DNA of 64,000 nt from Helopsaltes ochotensis (Eukaryota > Chordata > Aves > Passeriformes > Locustellidae). Numbering within the stretch: the stretch's first letter is position 1; each line of letters begins with the position of its first letter. The notes below the pieces were generated by a model that had not been told where the DNA came from, did no database searches, and was given only the letters and a program-made list of their open reading frames with translations. Positions 26,901-39,989 of this stretch are shown piece after piece. The stretch covers positions 433,947-497,946 of the forward strand of contig VXBM01000097.1 in NCBI GenBank assembly GCA_013400155.1, written 5' to 3'. The translations under genes and the position numbers were made by a program.

Positions 26901-29900
26901 CACTCCAAAATGTAGCTGTGTACCTCCACTGAAGCCACTGGCCATTTGACAATTATAAACAAATATTTTCTTGAAGGCTTTTATTTTGACTCTATCTCCA
27001 GCCTTCAAGTATTGAAGCAGAGGTAATTAAGATTAATAGAACGAAGAGTTTCTACAATTAAGATATACTCTAGACAGGCATAATGTTTATTCAAACAAGG
27101 AAGAACACTGTATCAATAATTATAACTTGAACCATTCATTTTAATTCAAAATTGGTAATATTAAAGTTGCAGTACTCACTAGGAGCACAAGGAATAATAC
27201 CCTGCTGTCTAGACAGAAATTCTTCCTGAAGGAAGATTGTGAATCACCCCAGAGCTTTTGATCAACACATCCCAAGTGTAAGCAAATGTTTCCTGAAATA
27301 GAGAATTCTTGTCACTTGTCACAACATAATTGCAGCTGTTCTGATTTCAGATGACAACAGTACCTGCCTCCAGATTTCCAGAGTCCATATCCCACACAGC
27401 TGGTATGGTGGAGTCTAATGGCTGCTACTGCAATTACCCAAAATACTCCGCTGCCACCAAATAGCTCAGACCTGATTTTCACAGGTGCCCTTTACCCTGT
27501 CACATCAGAGGAAAAGTGTCACTTTTTCCTACATGGATCATCACAGAAAGATAACCTCAAAGAAGCAGGTGAGGAGGGGCAATAGCCCCAATAGAGCAGA
27601 CCTTTGGAATGCAGAGGGGAGGTGGATTACCTGCTCCACTCCATAACTGGCTTTCCTGTGTGCAGGTTTTAAGAGCAGAGTATGATGAAACAACCATACT
27701 CTAAAGGCAGAAGGCTACAGACATTTTAAAGGAATATAATCTGAAATCCAACACATGTATTTGGAAGAATGGAAATCCTTTTGCATAATTACTGTAGGTT
27801 TCAGCACTCAGATGTTTCCCAGAGCTGGTTGCTGCCATTTTGGATACCAGTCCCTCTGGAGGAAAGGGCTATTGTCAGGAGCTTCACACTTTATTTGGAG
27901 TGAAAAGTCAGATTAAAATTCCCCTTTGGAATTAATTTTAGAAGAAGCAGCCTTAAATACTCAACAGGCAGAAACAGTTAATTTTCTTGAAATGAAGAAT
28001 AGCTCAGAAGTTCCCATTATGCTTCACCATATTTATAAGGAATAGCACAAGAGGACTAAAAGAATCACATGGGTAAAATTACAGAATTTCAGACTGCCAA
28101 ACTGTCAGATTAAAATCATCTTACTGTAGTAGACTTTGAATGTTTTTCCCTGCTCACATGCCTCTAGCTCAAGAGAGGAAGCCTGACTTCCATATATTAA
28201 CTGATAATTCTCCAAACTCTTTTCCCTGATACTGAAGAAAAGTCCCATACCTTCAGAAGGTTGAAAGGGAGTTTTGAAGAAAGATGAAGACACAGAATGA
28301 AAAGACATTTGAAAGATGAAATTACCATTTAAAGATGTCAAAGAGTGATGTAAAGTGAGTTGCTCAATTTCTTTATGAAGCAGTCAATAAGATCAGCTTC
28401 ACGTTATCTTCCTTTGATTCTTTGAAATATGGATTTTTTTTCTCCCCTGTGATACAAGTGTTAATTTTAGGGTTCATTTAAAATTCATAAACTGAAAATG
28501 GTAATATTTGGGGGTTTTATGTTCACACAAAGAATATTTTTGAGCAGTTCAGACAGCCTCAGACTTTATTCATGAGATGCAGCTAGAATTTTTATCCATT
28601 CATTCACACATCAGTACTCGCAGACACTACACTTAATCTGCCACTGCCACACCTACAGTCATCACTCAACTTTTTGTGGTTATATTCCCCCCAAATATTA
28701 GGTGGCAACAATGGTTTTGTGCCTTTTTTAGCATTTCTTGAAATATATTTGCTGTCATATATTAGTTCTTCAAATTATGAGATTTGAACTGGATTTAAAT
28801 GGGGGGCACAGTTACCCTTGGATGTAGATTTGAAGTGATGAGCTCGTTGCCAACATAGCTGCAACACCAAGCAGAAGTTTCAAAAGCTCCAGGTTAGAAG
28901 AGCAATTTGAGCAAATCCAGCTCAGATTTTCTCAAGAAACCTCACATATATATTTTAAAACAATAAAACCCAATCAACAAACAAAAAAAACACCACCAAA
29001 TGAACAAAACCTTTGAATCAGCCTAATCTGTGATTTGTGGCCATCTATTTAATGTCCATTTATTTATGTTATATGCAGTCCTTCTCTGGTGTGTGCCTAG
29101 TGATGGTTAAAATACGTAACACCTACAGACAACTGCAGCTGAAGAAGACAAACAGGCCTTAAACATCAAAAGCAGCTGCACTCCCAGGGACAAAAATCTA
29201 ACTGAGTCCTGCATCATTTACAGAGCTGAAGGACTTCCCTTCCTTTGTCCCCCAAATTCCTCTAGGAAATGACATCTTGGTAGTATTTTCCTCCACAAAA
29301 GCAATGGAAAGTTTCCCTATGAGTCATCAGCATAGCTTTCTTTCAGAATTTCACTTTTCACAGTAATGCTTTTGCAAGCCTTCACTAAAAATACAGAAAT
29401 CAAAACAAGCTACTGATAGTTTCAAAAGAGGTCACTCAACTATACCTAAGTAACATTTCTAATGAAGTATTGAGCAGTGAGCAGATTACAAGAAGATGGC
29501 AGAGCAGACAGAGCATAGCATTAGAGATGCAAAGAGAAACTTTGAAAATAGATGCTGAAAGCCATACTAAATACAACACTTTTTGAAATATTACAAATTA
29601 AGATATCAGGAAAGGGGCAAATTAAAACATTATGGGCCAGAATGATAAACGGAACCACTTAGGATGGCAAAATGCCTGAACTATTACATAATTGCATTCT
29701 CAATACATTTGCAAAGGGGAATGATAAAAGTGGTCTTTAATGCAGCAGCAGATCTGTAGTTATATAAGGCTACAAACATCAGGATAGGAGTTTATTGCAA
29801 AAAATTCACAATTAAATGTGTGCCAAAAACCTAACTTGTGCTACCTGCTCATGATGAGAGGCAGCAATAAACCCTTTTTATTTTGCACATTATTGCTCTT

Positions 29901-32190
29901 TATTAGGATGTATTTCTGTTAGTCTCTGATGTAAGGAGACACATACATTGTGCTATGTCAGGTCATGTCAAATCCCATCAAGTCACATGTTGTAACGCAG
30001 TCTGATGTAGCCTGACATGGTGCATATTAGTGCCAATGGAAAAAGTCTAAATGCCAAGCCATTTTCAATAAATACATTCTGTGTGCTGGTGCACAGCAAG
30101 ACCCAGATGGGGATTTATCCTGCAGCTCTGCAAAAACACCAGTCGTGAAAAGCTATGGAGTTTCAGATAGAGACGGGGAAAAAAATTTCATTGAGCACAT
30201 TCTGCGAAAGCAGATATCTATTGGCATTCATGTCCAGAGTGATTAAGCATGATGTAGAGACTCTATGAATTAGGAAAACTTAATTATGTTGGATGAATTT
30301 ACTTCCAAGACTGTTAAAATAATTCCATGCTGGTCTGCAATAAATAGTAACAGCTGTATTTAAGCTCAGAATGAACTTTCTCTTCTCCTCCACCCCAGTT
30401 TCTGTTACTCATTGCCGTTGCTCCATAAGCACCAAGGATTTGATTGGGTATACATCCTAGTCACAATCTTCAGTGATAAAGACTGTGTTTGGGCATGACT
30501 TTTCAGCTTCATCTACCTTTGTGCAGCCTACCCAAAATCTAGCCTGAGGAGCTGAACTGATTCAGTCTCTTTCTGCATTCACATTTCTGAGAGGTGCCTC
30601 CTTATTGCTCCATGACAGCATTAGGTTCAGATGGAAAGAAGTACCAAGAAGTGAAAAGTATGCCAGGGGAGGAAGGGAGCTGAACAACAGATCAACCTGG
30701 AAAGCATCTGGGTTCACTGGCCCTGTCAGTGCATGTACAGGCAATTAGAGTAACATTGATGTTCTTCTCATCATGTAAAAAACTCCAACACAGGCAACTA
30801 AACTGTCAAGTCTTGGAAAAGACTTCCCCCATTCTTTATTGGAAGAGTTTTATAAAGGACTCAGCTATGTCCCATCACTTTCAATCATGTCCTTAGTGTC
30901 TTATGGAGATAAACAGCTGTGCCAGGACAGGGGAGGAGCACTCCATCACATCTGTCCTTGGCTCAACTACTGCCCTCCTTTGGGAAACACGGTGGCAATT
31001 AATACCCCTGCAGACAGGACATTTGTAACAGCAGAAGGCATTTTCTGAAGGGTAGTACAGGACCTCTGTCATTCAAAATTATTCTCCTCATCTCAATTTT
31101 TGCGTAGCCACATAAGGCAAACCCCTTATGCCATTTGCAATATTTATACGTGAGAACTCTGCAATTTAGGTGTTTTATGATGACTTAGAGGTGCACTGAA
31201 GAAACAAAGAGATCAAAGCTCATCAAACAGATCACTTCCAAGACACTGTGGGATTGGACTATGCATTACTTGGAGAATCACAGACCAGTGGAAAATCTTG
31301 GCAGGTGGAAGACTTCAGTCCTTTCAAAGACTGTCAGCACCATTTCAAAGAGAAAATAATAGCTGAAATACACTACACAGAGGCTTCCTTCTCACCCATA
31401 TTAAGTTGCCTGACATGGTTTCACCAAAATGTTTTTTTTTCATAGAGCTTTCAAAGAGCAGAAAAGTATATTGTCCTGAACTTTGTCATGGACAGAATTC
31501 AATCAACTACTTCAGTAATGCTTTAAATATTTAAACAGTATCGCTAAGAAGAATTTCATTGAGGATAAGCATCTGCTCCTTACAGCAAGTTGCTCACTGC
31601 TTAAGGAAACATCTTTCCCAGCCCCTTTTCAAGAACCATTTGGAAAGGGCCAAAGGTGAATTTTGGCATGAATGATGACTTATTCACACAAAACAGTTTA
31701 AATGCAAGTAATATATTCCTGTCACCCAGACAGCTGACAAAATGTCAGTTGCCTTTATCAATTGTTTCAGTACCTCCTGTCAGCTGCCATCAATCTTTGA
31801 AATAAGTACTATAAATAAAACTGCATAGGCAAATGGCTGCCAAATAAACCTTGGGTTAAGCACACTTCACCTATTAGGCAATTTGGTGCCGATGGTGATT
31901 TTGATCAGAAGCCCAAATGCAGAGTGAACACAGAACCGGAGAGGAGGCAATGCTCATTGGGATGAATATACACAGGCACTGTTATCATAAACTCAGAGGG
32001 AAGGCATCCCTGAGCCACCTTGGTCTTACTGTTCCAGTGCCCAGCCACCCTCTGGGTGAAGAACCTTTCTGTAACATCCAACCTAAACCTCCCCGGCACA
32101 GCTCCAGGCCATTTCCTCAGAGAGAAGACAGTGCCTGCCTCTCCTCTCCCCTCAAGAGGAAGTTGCAGACTGAGATGACATCAGCAGCTC

Positions 32191-32260
32191 TTGGGCCTGA
32201 TGGGATTTATCCAAGAGCCCTCATCAGTAAGGGTTCTTGGATGAGTCCCATCAGGCCCCA
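32191..32260. repeat. 30-bp imperfect inverted repeat inside CR1
   Basis: Left arm 32191-32220 and right arm 32231-32260 match as reverse complements at 26 of 30 positions, with a 10-base spacer. Both arms encode the same reverse-transcriptase N-terminal motif. The plus-strand arm reads GPDGIYPRAL and the minus-strand arm reads GPDGTHPRTL. This fold-back sits exactly at the junction between CR1 ORF2 and CR1 3' UTR, so it is linked to the rearrangement. Confidence 0.85.
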
Positions 32261-32347
32261 TAGATTTGTTAGGATCCATCTGGAGCAGCAGACCCTGCAC
32301 AATTTCATGGTTGACTGGGAGCTGATTATTCTCACAGTCACGGTCCT
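32231..32347 (-). pseudogene. CR1 ORF2 fragment: start of reverse transcriptase
   Basis: On the minus strand this piece reads, in one frame, EDRDCENNQLP, then a stretch ending in NKSMGPDGTHPRTL. That is the conserved start of the CR1 reverse-transcriptase domain. It is in a different frame from the ORF2 piece just upstream (32383-32529), so a frameshift lies between them. After the PRTL motif the domain is lost: no F/YxDD active site or fingers region follows, because the sequence turns into the inverted arm and 3' UTR. It is a non-functional remnant. Confidence 0.85.
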
Positions 32348-32382
32348 CCACCTCAGGTCACTGAGACATGTTCCTCAGCCAT

Positions 32383-32529
32383 GTTGAAGACAGAGGCAAA
32401 GAATGCATTAAAAACCTCTGCCTTCTCCCTGTCCCTGTTTGTGAGGTGACCATCCACATCCTGTAATAGGCTGATGTTATTTTTATAATGCCTATTGCCA
32501 TTAATGTATTTGAAAAGTCTCTTTATTTT
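32383..32529 (-). pseudogene. CR1 ORF2 fragment: endonuclease-RT linker
   Basis: This is the recognisable core of a 113-codon minus-strand frame (32353-32694). It covers residues 56-104, from KIKRLFKYINGN through DGHLTNRDREKAEVFNAFFASVFN. In CR1-clade LINEs this segment lies just before the reverse transcriptase. Residues 1-55 of the frame look like out-of-frame CR1, so an indel probably lies near residue 55. The ATG that opens the frame is therefore not a real start. Confidence 0.9.
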
Positions 32530-33156
32530 CCCTGCAAGAACCACCAAGCTCCTGGCATTGCCCATCTGATACCCTCGCCCCACCTGCAGACCTCCAAAGC
32601 CTCCTAGCAACTTGGGCCTCCATTCCAGCCCTTCTGCACCCTCAGGAGTTCCCATTACACCAAGAAGGCCTGCTCCAAGCTCTCCTTTATGCAATCACCT
32701 GTGAGGGAAGGACCAAGGGTGGGCACTGCCCCTGAAAGATGCAGGGCCAATTCTGCTTGCCCAGCCGGTCCCACTTATGCTTTGGAGAAGCAAGGAGAGC
32801 ACCACTTCATATGTGGTGGTTCAAGATGGGAATTAATAATGAGTAAAAAATTATAAAGGTGCCTTTTTGAGGTTTCTTATTTTTTAAACCTCTAGGAAAG
32901 GTGATGTGGGAAAAAGGTGAGGCTATCACTCTGTAGAATATAAGTAAGTAGATGAAGATTAGTTTATAACATACTACAGTGCCTCCAACAGAAACATTTT
33001 CTAACTATACACTGATATATACCAGCAGCTATCATCAGCTGCTTTCCTAAGTCTTTATAGACAAACCTCGTCACAGAGCGAAAAAAAAAATTCCACCTGT
33101 TCTTTCTGTCACATCTGCCATCTTTCCACTATCATACAGTCAGCACAAGGGAACTC

Positions 33157-33174
33157 AAAAAAAAAAAAAAAAAA
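33157..33174. repeat. Poly-A run of 18
   Basis: Eighteen A residues are followed by GAAAGAAGG. It is a short homopolymer with no retroelement body recognised upstream. Confidence 0.85.
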
Positions 33175-34933
33175 GAAAGAAGGGATAGCTCCTCCTTTTC
33201 AAAACAAGGTGAAAGTTATAATGGCTTAGGTGCAAAGGTAGATTGCTAAGCTGTCAGCAGAAAGCAAACACTCAGTGCAGATTGCCACCCTGTTCCTCAT
33301 TTCAAAAACCATGCATGTGTTTTTCCTACTTGCAAGATATTATCTAGTTATTGGGCAAAATGCCAATTGTCTTTTAAATCCTTAGAGAAGTCATTGCACA
33401 GCTCCCAACCTAAATAATAAAAATATCCCAAGGAGTATGGCAAGGATCTATTGTTATTGAGGGGATTGATTTAGCAGTGCAGAAACCCTGCAATAAAAGA
33501 GTCTTAATATCCAACCTAATTTTATAAGGATTACCAAACCACTGATTCCAGAGGCTTCCCCTCACCCTTTGTCTTTTCAGGCTGTGTCTGTAACACTTTG
33601 GGAGCCATTGAATTTCAATGGCCCTCGAATTTCAAAGTGGAACTGCACAATTGTCCAGTTGGAGCTAGAGGCTGCAAGAGGCAAAAGAAACCATGGATTT
33701 CTCTGAGATGATTAGGCCCCAGATGTTAGGAAGGATGAATAAATACTCAGCCCTCACATCTTAACCTCACGAGGTTTAAGTACTTTATGATCCCTGAGTG
33801 TGCCAGATGAGAAGTCCACTAAACCCACTCTTGAAGGTCAATGCACCTATGGCAGGAAGGGGGCAGTTTGAAGGCTTTTCATTGAATGAGGCTTTTATTT
33901 CCTGTGAGTACAGGTGAAATCAAGGCCAACAGTGAGTGTGACAGAAATCAAGAAACAATGTCCACTTAAACTGGTTTGGAAGTATTTTCCAACTCCCAGA
34001 TATGGGGATAATGCACACCTTTTCCACACACCAGGTGGGAAAGTGAGCACCACCAAGCATCAAAGAAAATGGGTTCCAGAAATTCCCTAAAGAGCAGGGA
34101 TGGCAGGACTGCACTGTGTGCTGTGCAGCAGGTCTGCCTTTTGGGCTGGGCACAGCCACAGAACGATTCTTGGAAGCTGTGTGCCTCTCCTGAGGCATGA
34201 AGTAAAGAATACTGTGCATCATAGAGGACACTGCTAATGAAAGGGCACGAAGTACAACACTAAAATGGGTTTTGCTCCATCAGACAAAAGCAACTGCACT
34301 GCTAGCTAGGAAGTGGATCAGGACAGCACTGGCTTTGGTTCAAAGTTGGAGAGATGTGGAAGATAACCCCTCTGGAACCAGGAGTCTTCCAGAAGGAGAA
34401 ATTTTCCTGTGGATTCCTAAGCGCCAACATTTCCTGGGAAGGATGAAGTCCCTAGAGATGTTACAGCTGCTCTTAGGCACCACCTGGGCTCTCTGAACAT
34501 AACTAATCCGGCCCTTTCGGCAGTTTCTAACCCCCATGGAACCCAGCATCTACTGCAAAGACTGAAATATTCCAACACAATTCACAGAGCTTTTTATGGC
34601 AACTCCACTTTCACCCTGCAGTTGGCCCGCTGCTGAGACTAACTCAGGATGCCTTGGAAAGCTCACAGTGCCATGGAAACACTTACCTGTGAGTCCTTAA
34701 CTCACACAGGCACACTTCTGGTGCGTCTGTCTCCCTGTCATCTGCAGAGACAGCCATTAGGCAGAAGTGACACCCTGCTGCCCTTGCTGGAGCTGCGCTT
34801 GGCTTGCTTTCACAACATCATTTTGGCAAGATTCTTTTGGCCCATCTAAGTGCAAATTTAGAGAGGAGACACAACGTGTGTCTTCTGGTCTAGGAAAAAG
34901 CCAAATTCCCTTTTCCATGAATGAGTCCTTTGA

Positions 34934-34957
34934 TAATGATGATTATTATTATTATTT
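34934..34957. repeat. (GAT)/(ATT) trinucleotide microsatellite
   Basis: AATGATGATT passes into about five ATT units, forming a short trinucleotide repeat. Confidence 0.8.
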
Positions 34958-37900
34958 CTATCTCTTGCCTGTAAAATTCAGAGTAAAACCCTGGTCGCAT
35001 GGAAACCAAGGGCAGAATTCCTACAGATACCACCATGACAAAGGTTTCCTCTGTGTTTTTCCAGATGTTTTATGCTCCAAACTTGTCACCTTCATTCTCT
35101 CAGACTTGCCATATTGCATTTGACAGAGATTTCCTCCAGTGTCGTGATCATGAATCATCGTTCAGTATCCTAGAATCTGTTTGTAACTGAAGTTGCCTGA
35201 CATGGATTGCATATTGTGCCATGTTATTTATGTCAGGTCAAAAATTGCTGCGGGAATTTCTAATTGGAAGTGCAGCCACAGTCTGTTTTTCCCTCTAGGC
35301 AGACTGGCAGGCAACATGAAATTGAAAAGGGACAAGTCTCACATATCAATACTTCTCTTCTTTCAAAAAAGCTACTCCAGCTTGCTGCCTTCTTGGGTTC
35401 TCTCCTACAGAACATTGTCATTATACAGTCCCAATGCTGCTTGTTGCTGTATTTTGGGAGCACAGAGTGACAAGGGTGCCAGTCTCTCAGCAGTCCCATG
35501 AGAAATGCAAAAGGTCCAAGACAGAGAGGATGGGTGGCATGCTCATCTGGCACTTGCAGCTGCAAGGAGGAGGAAGAACACTGGTTTCCAGAAGTGGACC
35601 TCAAAAGCAAAGGGTTTCCTAAATGTATAGAAACAGCCTTCTCCCTTTGGAAAAGGATCATAGCTCAGAATAACATCAAGCTGAGTGTACAATGTTTCTT
35701 GTCAAAAAGTTGACTGGTGTTCCACACTAACACTTCCTTTTTATGAGCATACTGAATGGGCAGTGAGATTTGGGAATACCAAAAAGGCAATAGCCTCATT
35801 TTATCAAAGAAAAATGGAGCTTCTGATACAAAACATTATTCAAACCTCATGCTCAGCCTTCATCAGAAGCATCAAAATTAGTTATTTCCAGTTACCTGCA
35901 ATGGGTTTATGCTGAATGCCAGAGAGAATTCAACTAGTTTAACTAAGCACACCACCTGGAAGTCATACAACTCCTCCATATGCTTTTAATGGAGCGGGAT
36001 AAATAAAAGTTTTGAGCTGACAAATAGTCTTGTGATTGAAGTTTTCATTATTAAAAGGAAAATGGTTAAGAAATAATATTTGTAATTTTTTTTTGCCATA
36101 ATAACATCTCTCACCCCACATTTGTAATTGAATTCCACAAAATTAAGGGCTTAATCCAGTAACTAAACAAATCTTTGTATGTTTATAAGACAAGGTATAT
36201 TCTTCACTTACTAAATGTACAATTAAAATACATGGTTTTTAAATTCTTATTACATTTAATTGCTAAGGTCAATGCTAATTATAGTACAGGAACACTTTAA
36301 CTTAAACTTTTATCTCCTACATTATTTTCATTAAGGTTCTAAATTAAATCATTATTGAAGAATAAAGTAAATTGTCAGCAAACCAAGCAGGCAGTGTCTG
36401 TCAGTATTGTTACATGCACTTCAGGGAAACTGTTTCTATGGACTCAGATGTTACAGCAAATACCAGGCAATAAGGGAAAAGGGGTCTGGAAAATTGCTCA
36501 CAACACTTAATATATAACCGTTGGATCTAATGTCTGATTTAATGTGAAAGAGAAAAGAAAATAATGTTAACAACAAGGCAAAATCCATTCTCACCTTCCA
36601 GTCAGCATAATTGGTGATCTTAAAGGAAAGGGAAAATATGTACCTGACATGGAGAAGGTTATAGACTATGACAGCTTTAATCTGTTATTTCATTTCTCCC
36701 AGAAATGTTTCATTTACACTTGTAAATAAAAATATTAATGGTTTTGCTCAGCGTTTAGGGCCAGTGGAAGGCTAACAGGCAGCAGTAGAGAGTCTTGGAC
36801 CATGCCCAAGACAGAAACAAGACAATAATGATTTGAAATCACTTCAGCCAGACATGATACCGCATTCCAAGATCAGGAAACTGTGTGCACATCATTAAAT
36901 ATGCATATTAGTTAGCTAAATGAATGTTGGGAATAAGACCTAGAGCTAGACAGGACCTGTGGAGCCAGGACTCAAGCAGATGTCACTGGATTGATTATAC
37001 TTTGGAAATATGTCAAGCTCTATTAAAAATTAAATTAAATTAAAGAAAGCTCAACATGTTGCCCGAGTATAATGACTGTGGTGATGCCTGTCCAAATGTG
37101 CATGTGCCTGAAGCCACAGTGTCCCAAGTGCTCCTGGGGCAGCACAGGGGACATTAATTCTGAGCTGAATTAGGCTGGCGGGCAGGTGAGTCCCTGAGAC
37201 AGACTGTGTGCAGCAGGCAGGGAAGAGCAGAGGAAGCCTGGATTTCCTGCTCCTCTGCCCAGGTAAATCCAGGGGGGAGTTTTACTCCAGCCACCACCAC
37301 CTCTTGAGTGGGCTAGGGACACGAGTGCTAACCAAAAGGCCTAATCTGCCTCCTCCTCCGTTCCGTCCCAGAATCATCCAAATTACTGAATTCAAAGCAA
37401 GCCAGAGCGCAAACTCGGCCAATATGGTAGGATTTAAGGGTTTAAGAATGATTGTTAAAATTCAAGTTTACTCTGACTAGTTTTACCCTTACAGCTTAAA
37501 TGGCAAAGGTATCTAAAGCTGACAGCATCTACCCCTATTATGTTAGATATACCCAGAAATGAATGCAATACTGATGCTGCTGCACTTATCTATAATTTAA
37601 CTTCTAATACAAAACGTATAAATTTTAAATACATGGCAATCTGAGGAATATTTCCCTGCAGTAGAAAGGAATTTCTTAAAAAGCTGCTGATCTTTTCAGT
37701 CCCTGTTTAGGGACAGTAGGAACAGCTACTGTGAGGCTGTCATGTCTCTAATGACAATCTGAAGATTTATCTGAAATATATTTTTTTAACTGTGCATATA
37801 TTTCTGTGCAGAACAAAGCTTACCAGCATAACTGCCCTTATTAAAAAATAATTTAATACAAAATGGAAGAGCTATTACAGCTGCCTCTGTTAGGGAATGC

Positions 37901-39972
37901 TGCTACAAGTTAAGGAAACAAGAACTGGAATCACCCATGTCACATCTAGACAGCAGCCCGTGGGAATGCTCAGCCTGGCAGACAGTAAGTACATTATGGC
38001 TAGTGGAGATGGAAAAATAGTGAAGCTGCACAACATCTCCAGGGGAAATAGGAATGGTAGGGAAGAGAAGGAGTCGCGGTTGAGACAGAAAAGCAAGGTA
38101 ATGTTCAGGCTGAAGGGGAAGTAAAAAGGGAAAGGTGACAGGAATGTGAAATCAGGGCAGACACAGAGATTAGGCAAAGTGAAAAAAAATATTTTAAAAA
38201 TAATCTAATTGTAATGTTAAATATAGCTAAAACTGTTGCTTTCCACAATCATCTTCAGGCAAGTTTTCATAGAACACTGGGAAACTAGACATAAAGGTCT
38301 TCAAGAACCCACTACAGCTCCCATTAGAAATGCCACCACAGTTTTCTGATTAATGTCATCTCATGGTGTCCTTATTGTCTACAAATTCTTGGTATGGACA
38401 GAAGTAAGTAGGCTTCTGTGACATATGCAAGGTTTTTGGTAGGGTCTGTGGGTCAATTTTGGATTCAGAGCTGCGCTACAAAGCACTGCAGGTGGGTTAA
38501 GACTACAGGAAGAAGAAGGGTCATTATGACTGCTGTCAGCATGGGCAGATAAAGCAACTTACAGATAGGTTATACCCCAGAACTTTTGTGATTTTTCCTT
38601 ACTGGAAGCTCTTAATACCTGATATTGCATCAAAAAAATTATGAGGCAGGGAGTAGAACAGTACTCCAACATGAGAAAGAATAAAAAAGTTTAAGTAAGT
38701 CAAATATGGTCAAGTAACATTCAATTAGAATGAAAACTACTAACACAGAGGATTGAATAAAGGCTTTGGCTGTCATCTTGTTTTTGTAATATTTAGGATT
38801 TGGGATAGCCCTCTCCTTAAAGCCAGTTCCATCTCACCAAATCCCTGCTGGCTGCAGCTTTTGTCCATGAGAGAGGACACACCATATCAGCCTGACAGCC
38901 AGGTCACATCCTGCAAACACCCCCTGATGCTCTCCCTCCCTGCAGAGCAGCAGGCTTGGATGTGGCACCACAGCAGTGTTTGCTCTAGTGCTGCACAAGC
39001 TGAATTTGGCCTGACAAAAACTTTTGGTCTTTGAGACTTCCAATGTGAAAACTTAATGGGAATTAAATTCCACAGGAAAGAGAAATAAAAGTACTTCTCT
39101 GTCCTCCCTTCTCCCCAGCCTGTATCAATAGAAAGACATATTGGGTTTGGTATCATGGTTTCTTATGAATTAAAGTTTAAGGCAGGACTTTCTTTTCTGG
39201 CTTTTGATTTATGGAGTACTGAACACCCAAGTTCTATGAACTCATCATGGGATTTTGACAAAAAAACTTAAGAACAGTTACCAGTGATTGCTTATCTAAT
39301 TACTGAAGCATTTATCACGAAATTTTCTTCTTAGTTCATACCTAGACTTTCATGCAGAGAAATAGGAACAAATATTTCCTCTTCTAAGGTTCAGCTTTGA
39401 AATCTTATTTAATTTTTTTAAGAAGCTTAGGTTTGGAGCATGACAATCTTGTCACAGGGGCTGCATCTGCATTTTGTTCAATGCTGCCTACAGTACCAGC
39501 AGATAAAAACAAAGCCTTCTACTCATACATCCACCCTACAAAGAAGTTTTGACCTATTCAGTATTAAAGACAATGCACAATGGATTGTACATCACAAACA
39601 AGCACAGCTGCTTCTATAGAAGTTGTAGCTAATCTTGTATATTAGAAGACTGTCAATTCGCCTGTAAAAATGAAACTTATCTCTGCAAAGCCAATAAGCA
39701 GTTTGTGCAAGTTTTACAGCCATGATCCCACAGGATGACCAGCGTATCTCCTATGAAATTATAATTTTTGTCTGTCTATGGGGTATCTCTTTGGATACAG
39801 CCTTTTAAATAAACAATATCATGGGTACATTGCTACAGTACTGGTTTTAGAACTGATACCCAAATACATAAACAATGCAAATGGTCCAGTTTTTTGATGA
39901 ATCCCTTACATTTCTCCAGTAAACATTCTCTATTTTCCTCTTTGGTATGTTCTCCTCTTATAACAGAAACAC

Positions 39973-39989
39973 GGAGGAGGAGGAGGAGT
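39973..39989. repeat. (GGA)n microsatellite
   Basis: About five GGA units occur in unique sequence. Confidence 0.8.

Larger units (their letters stand above)
20651..32029. other. Unique non-coding stretch, no gene seen
   Basis: There are 11 kb with no recognised gene or transposon. Frames up to 124 codons (21661-22035, +) and 119 codons (24721-25080, -) show no family resemblance. The sequence is AT-rich and mostly of high complexity. The A/C-rich and homopolymer tracts are listed separately. Blocks at about 24.2-24.6 kb and 25.2-25.4 kb look like possible conserved non-coding DNA by texture only. Confidence 0.55.
32030..32700 (-). mobile_element. CR1 LINE remnant, internally deleted and rearranged
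   Basis: This is a decayed copy of the avian non-LTR retrotransposon CR1, sense on the minus strand. Read in that direction it has an ORF2 segment between endonuclease and reverse transcriptase (about 32.70-32.35 kb), the start of the reverse transcriptase domain (32347-32231), and then a jump to 3'-untranslated sequence (about 32180-32030). The 3' UTR is recognisable on the plus strand by the CAGCCACCCTCTGGGTGAAGA and TCCAACCTAAACCTCCC blocks typical of antisense CR1. Most of the reverse transcriptase is missing. At the deletion joint, a 30-bp piece of the RT start is present a second time in the opposite direction. Stops and a frameshift show it is dead. Confidence 0.85.

Noticed and set aside
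31917..32387. 156-codon plus-strand open frame, the longest in the window
   Set aside because: It is mostly the antisense of a CR1 LINE (3' UTR and ORF2), with a short GPDGIYPRAL piece from the inverted arm. It is not a host gene.
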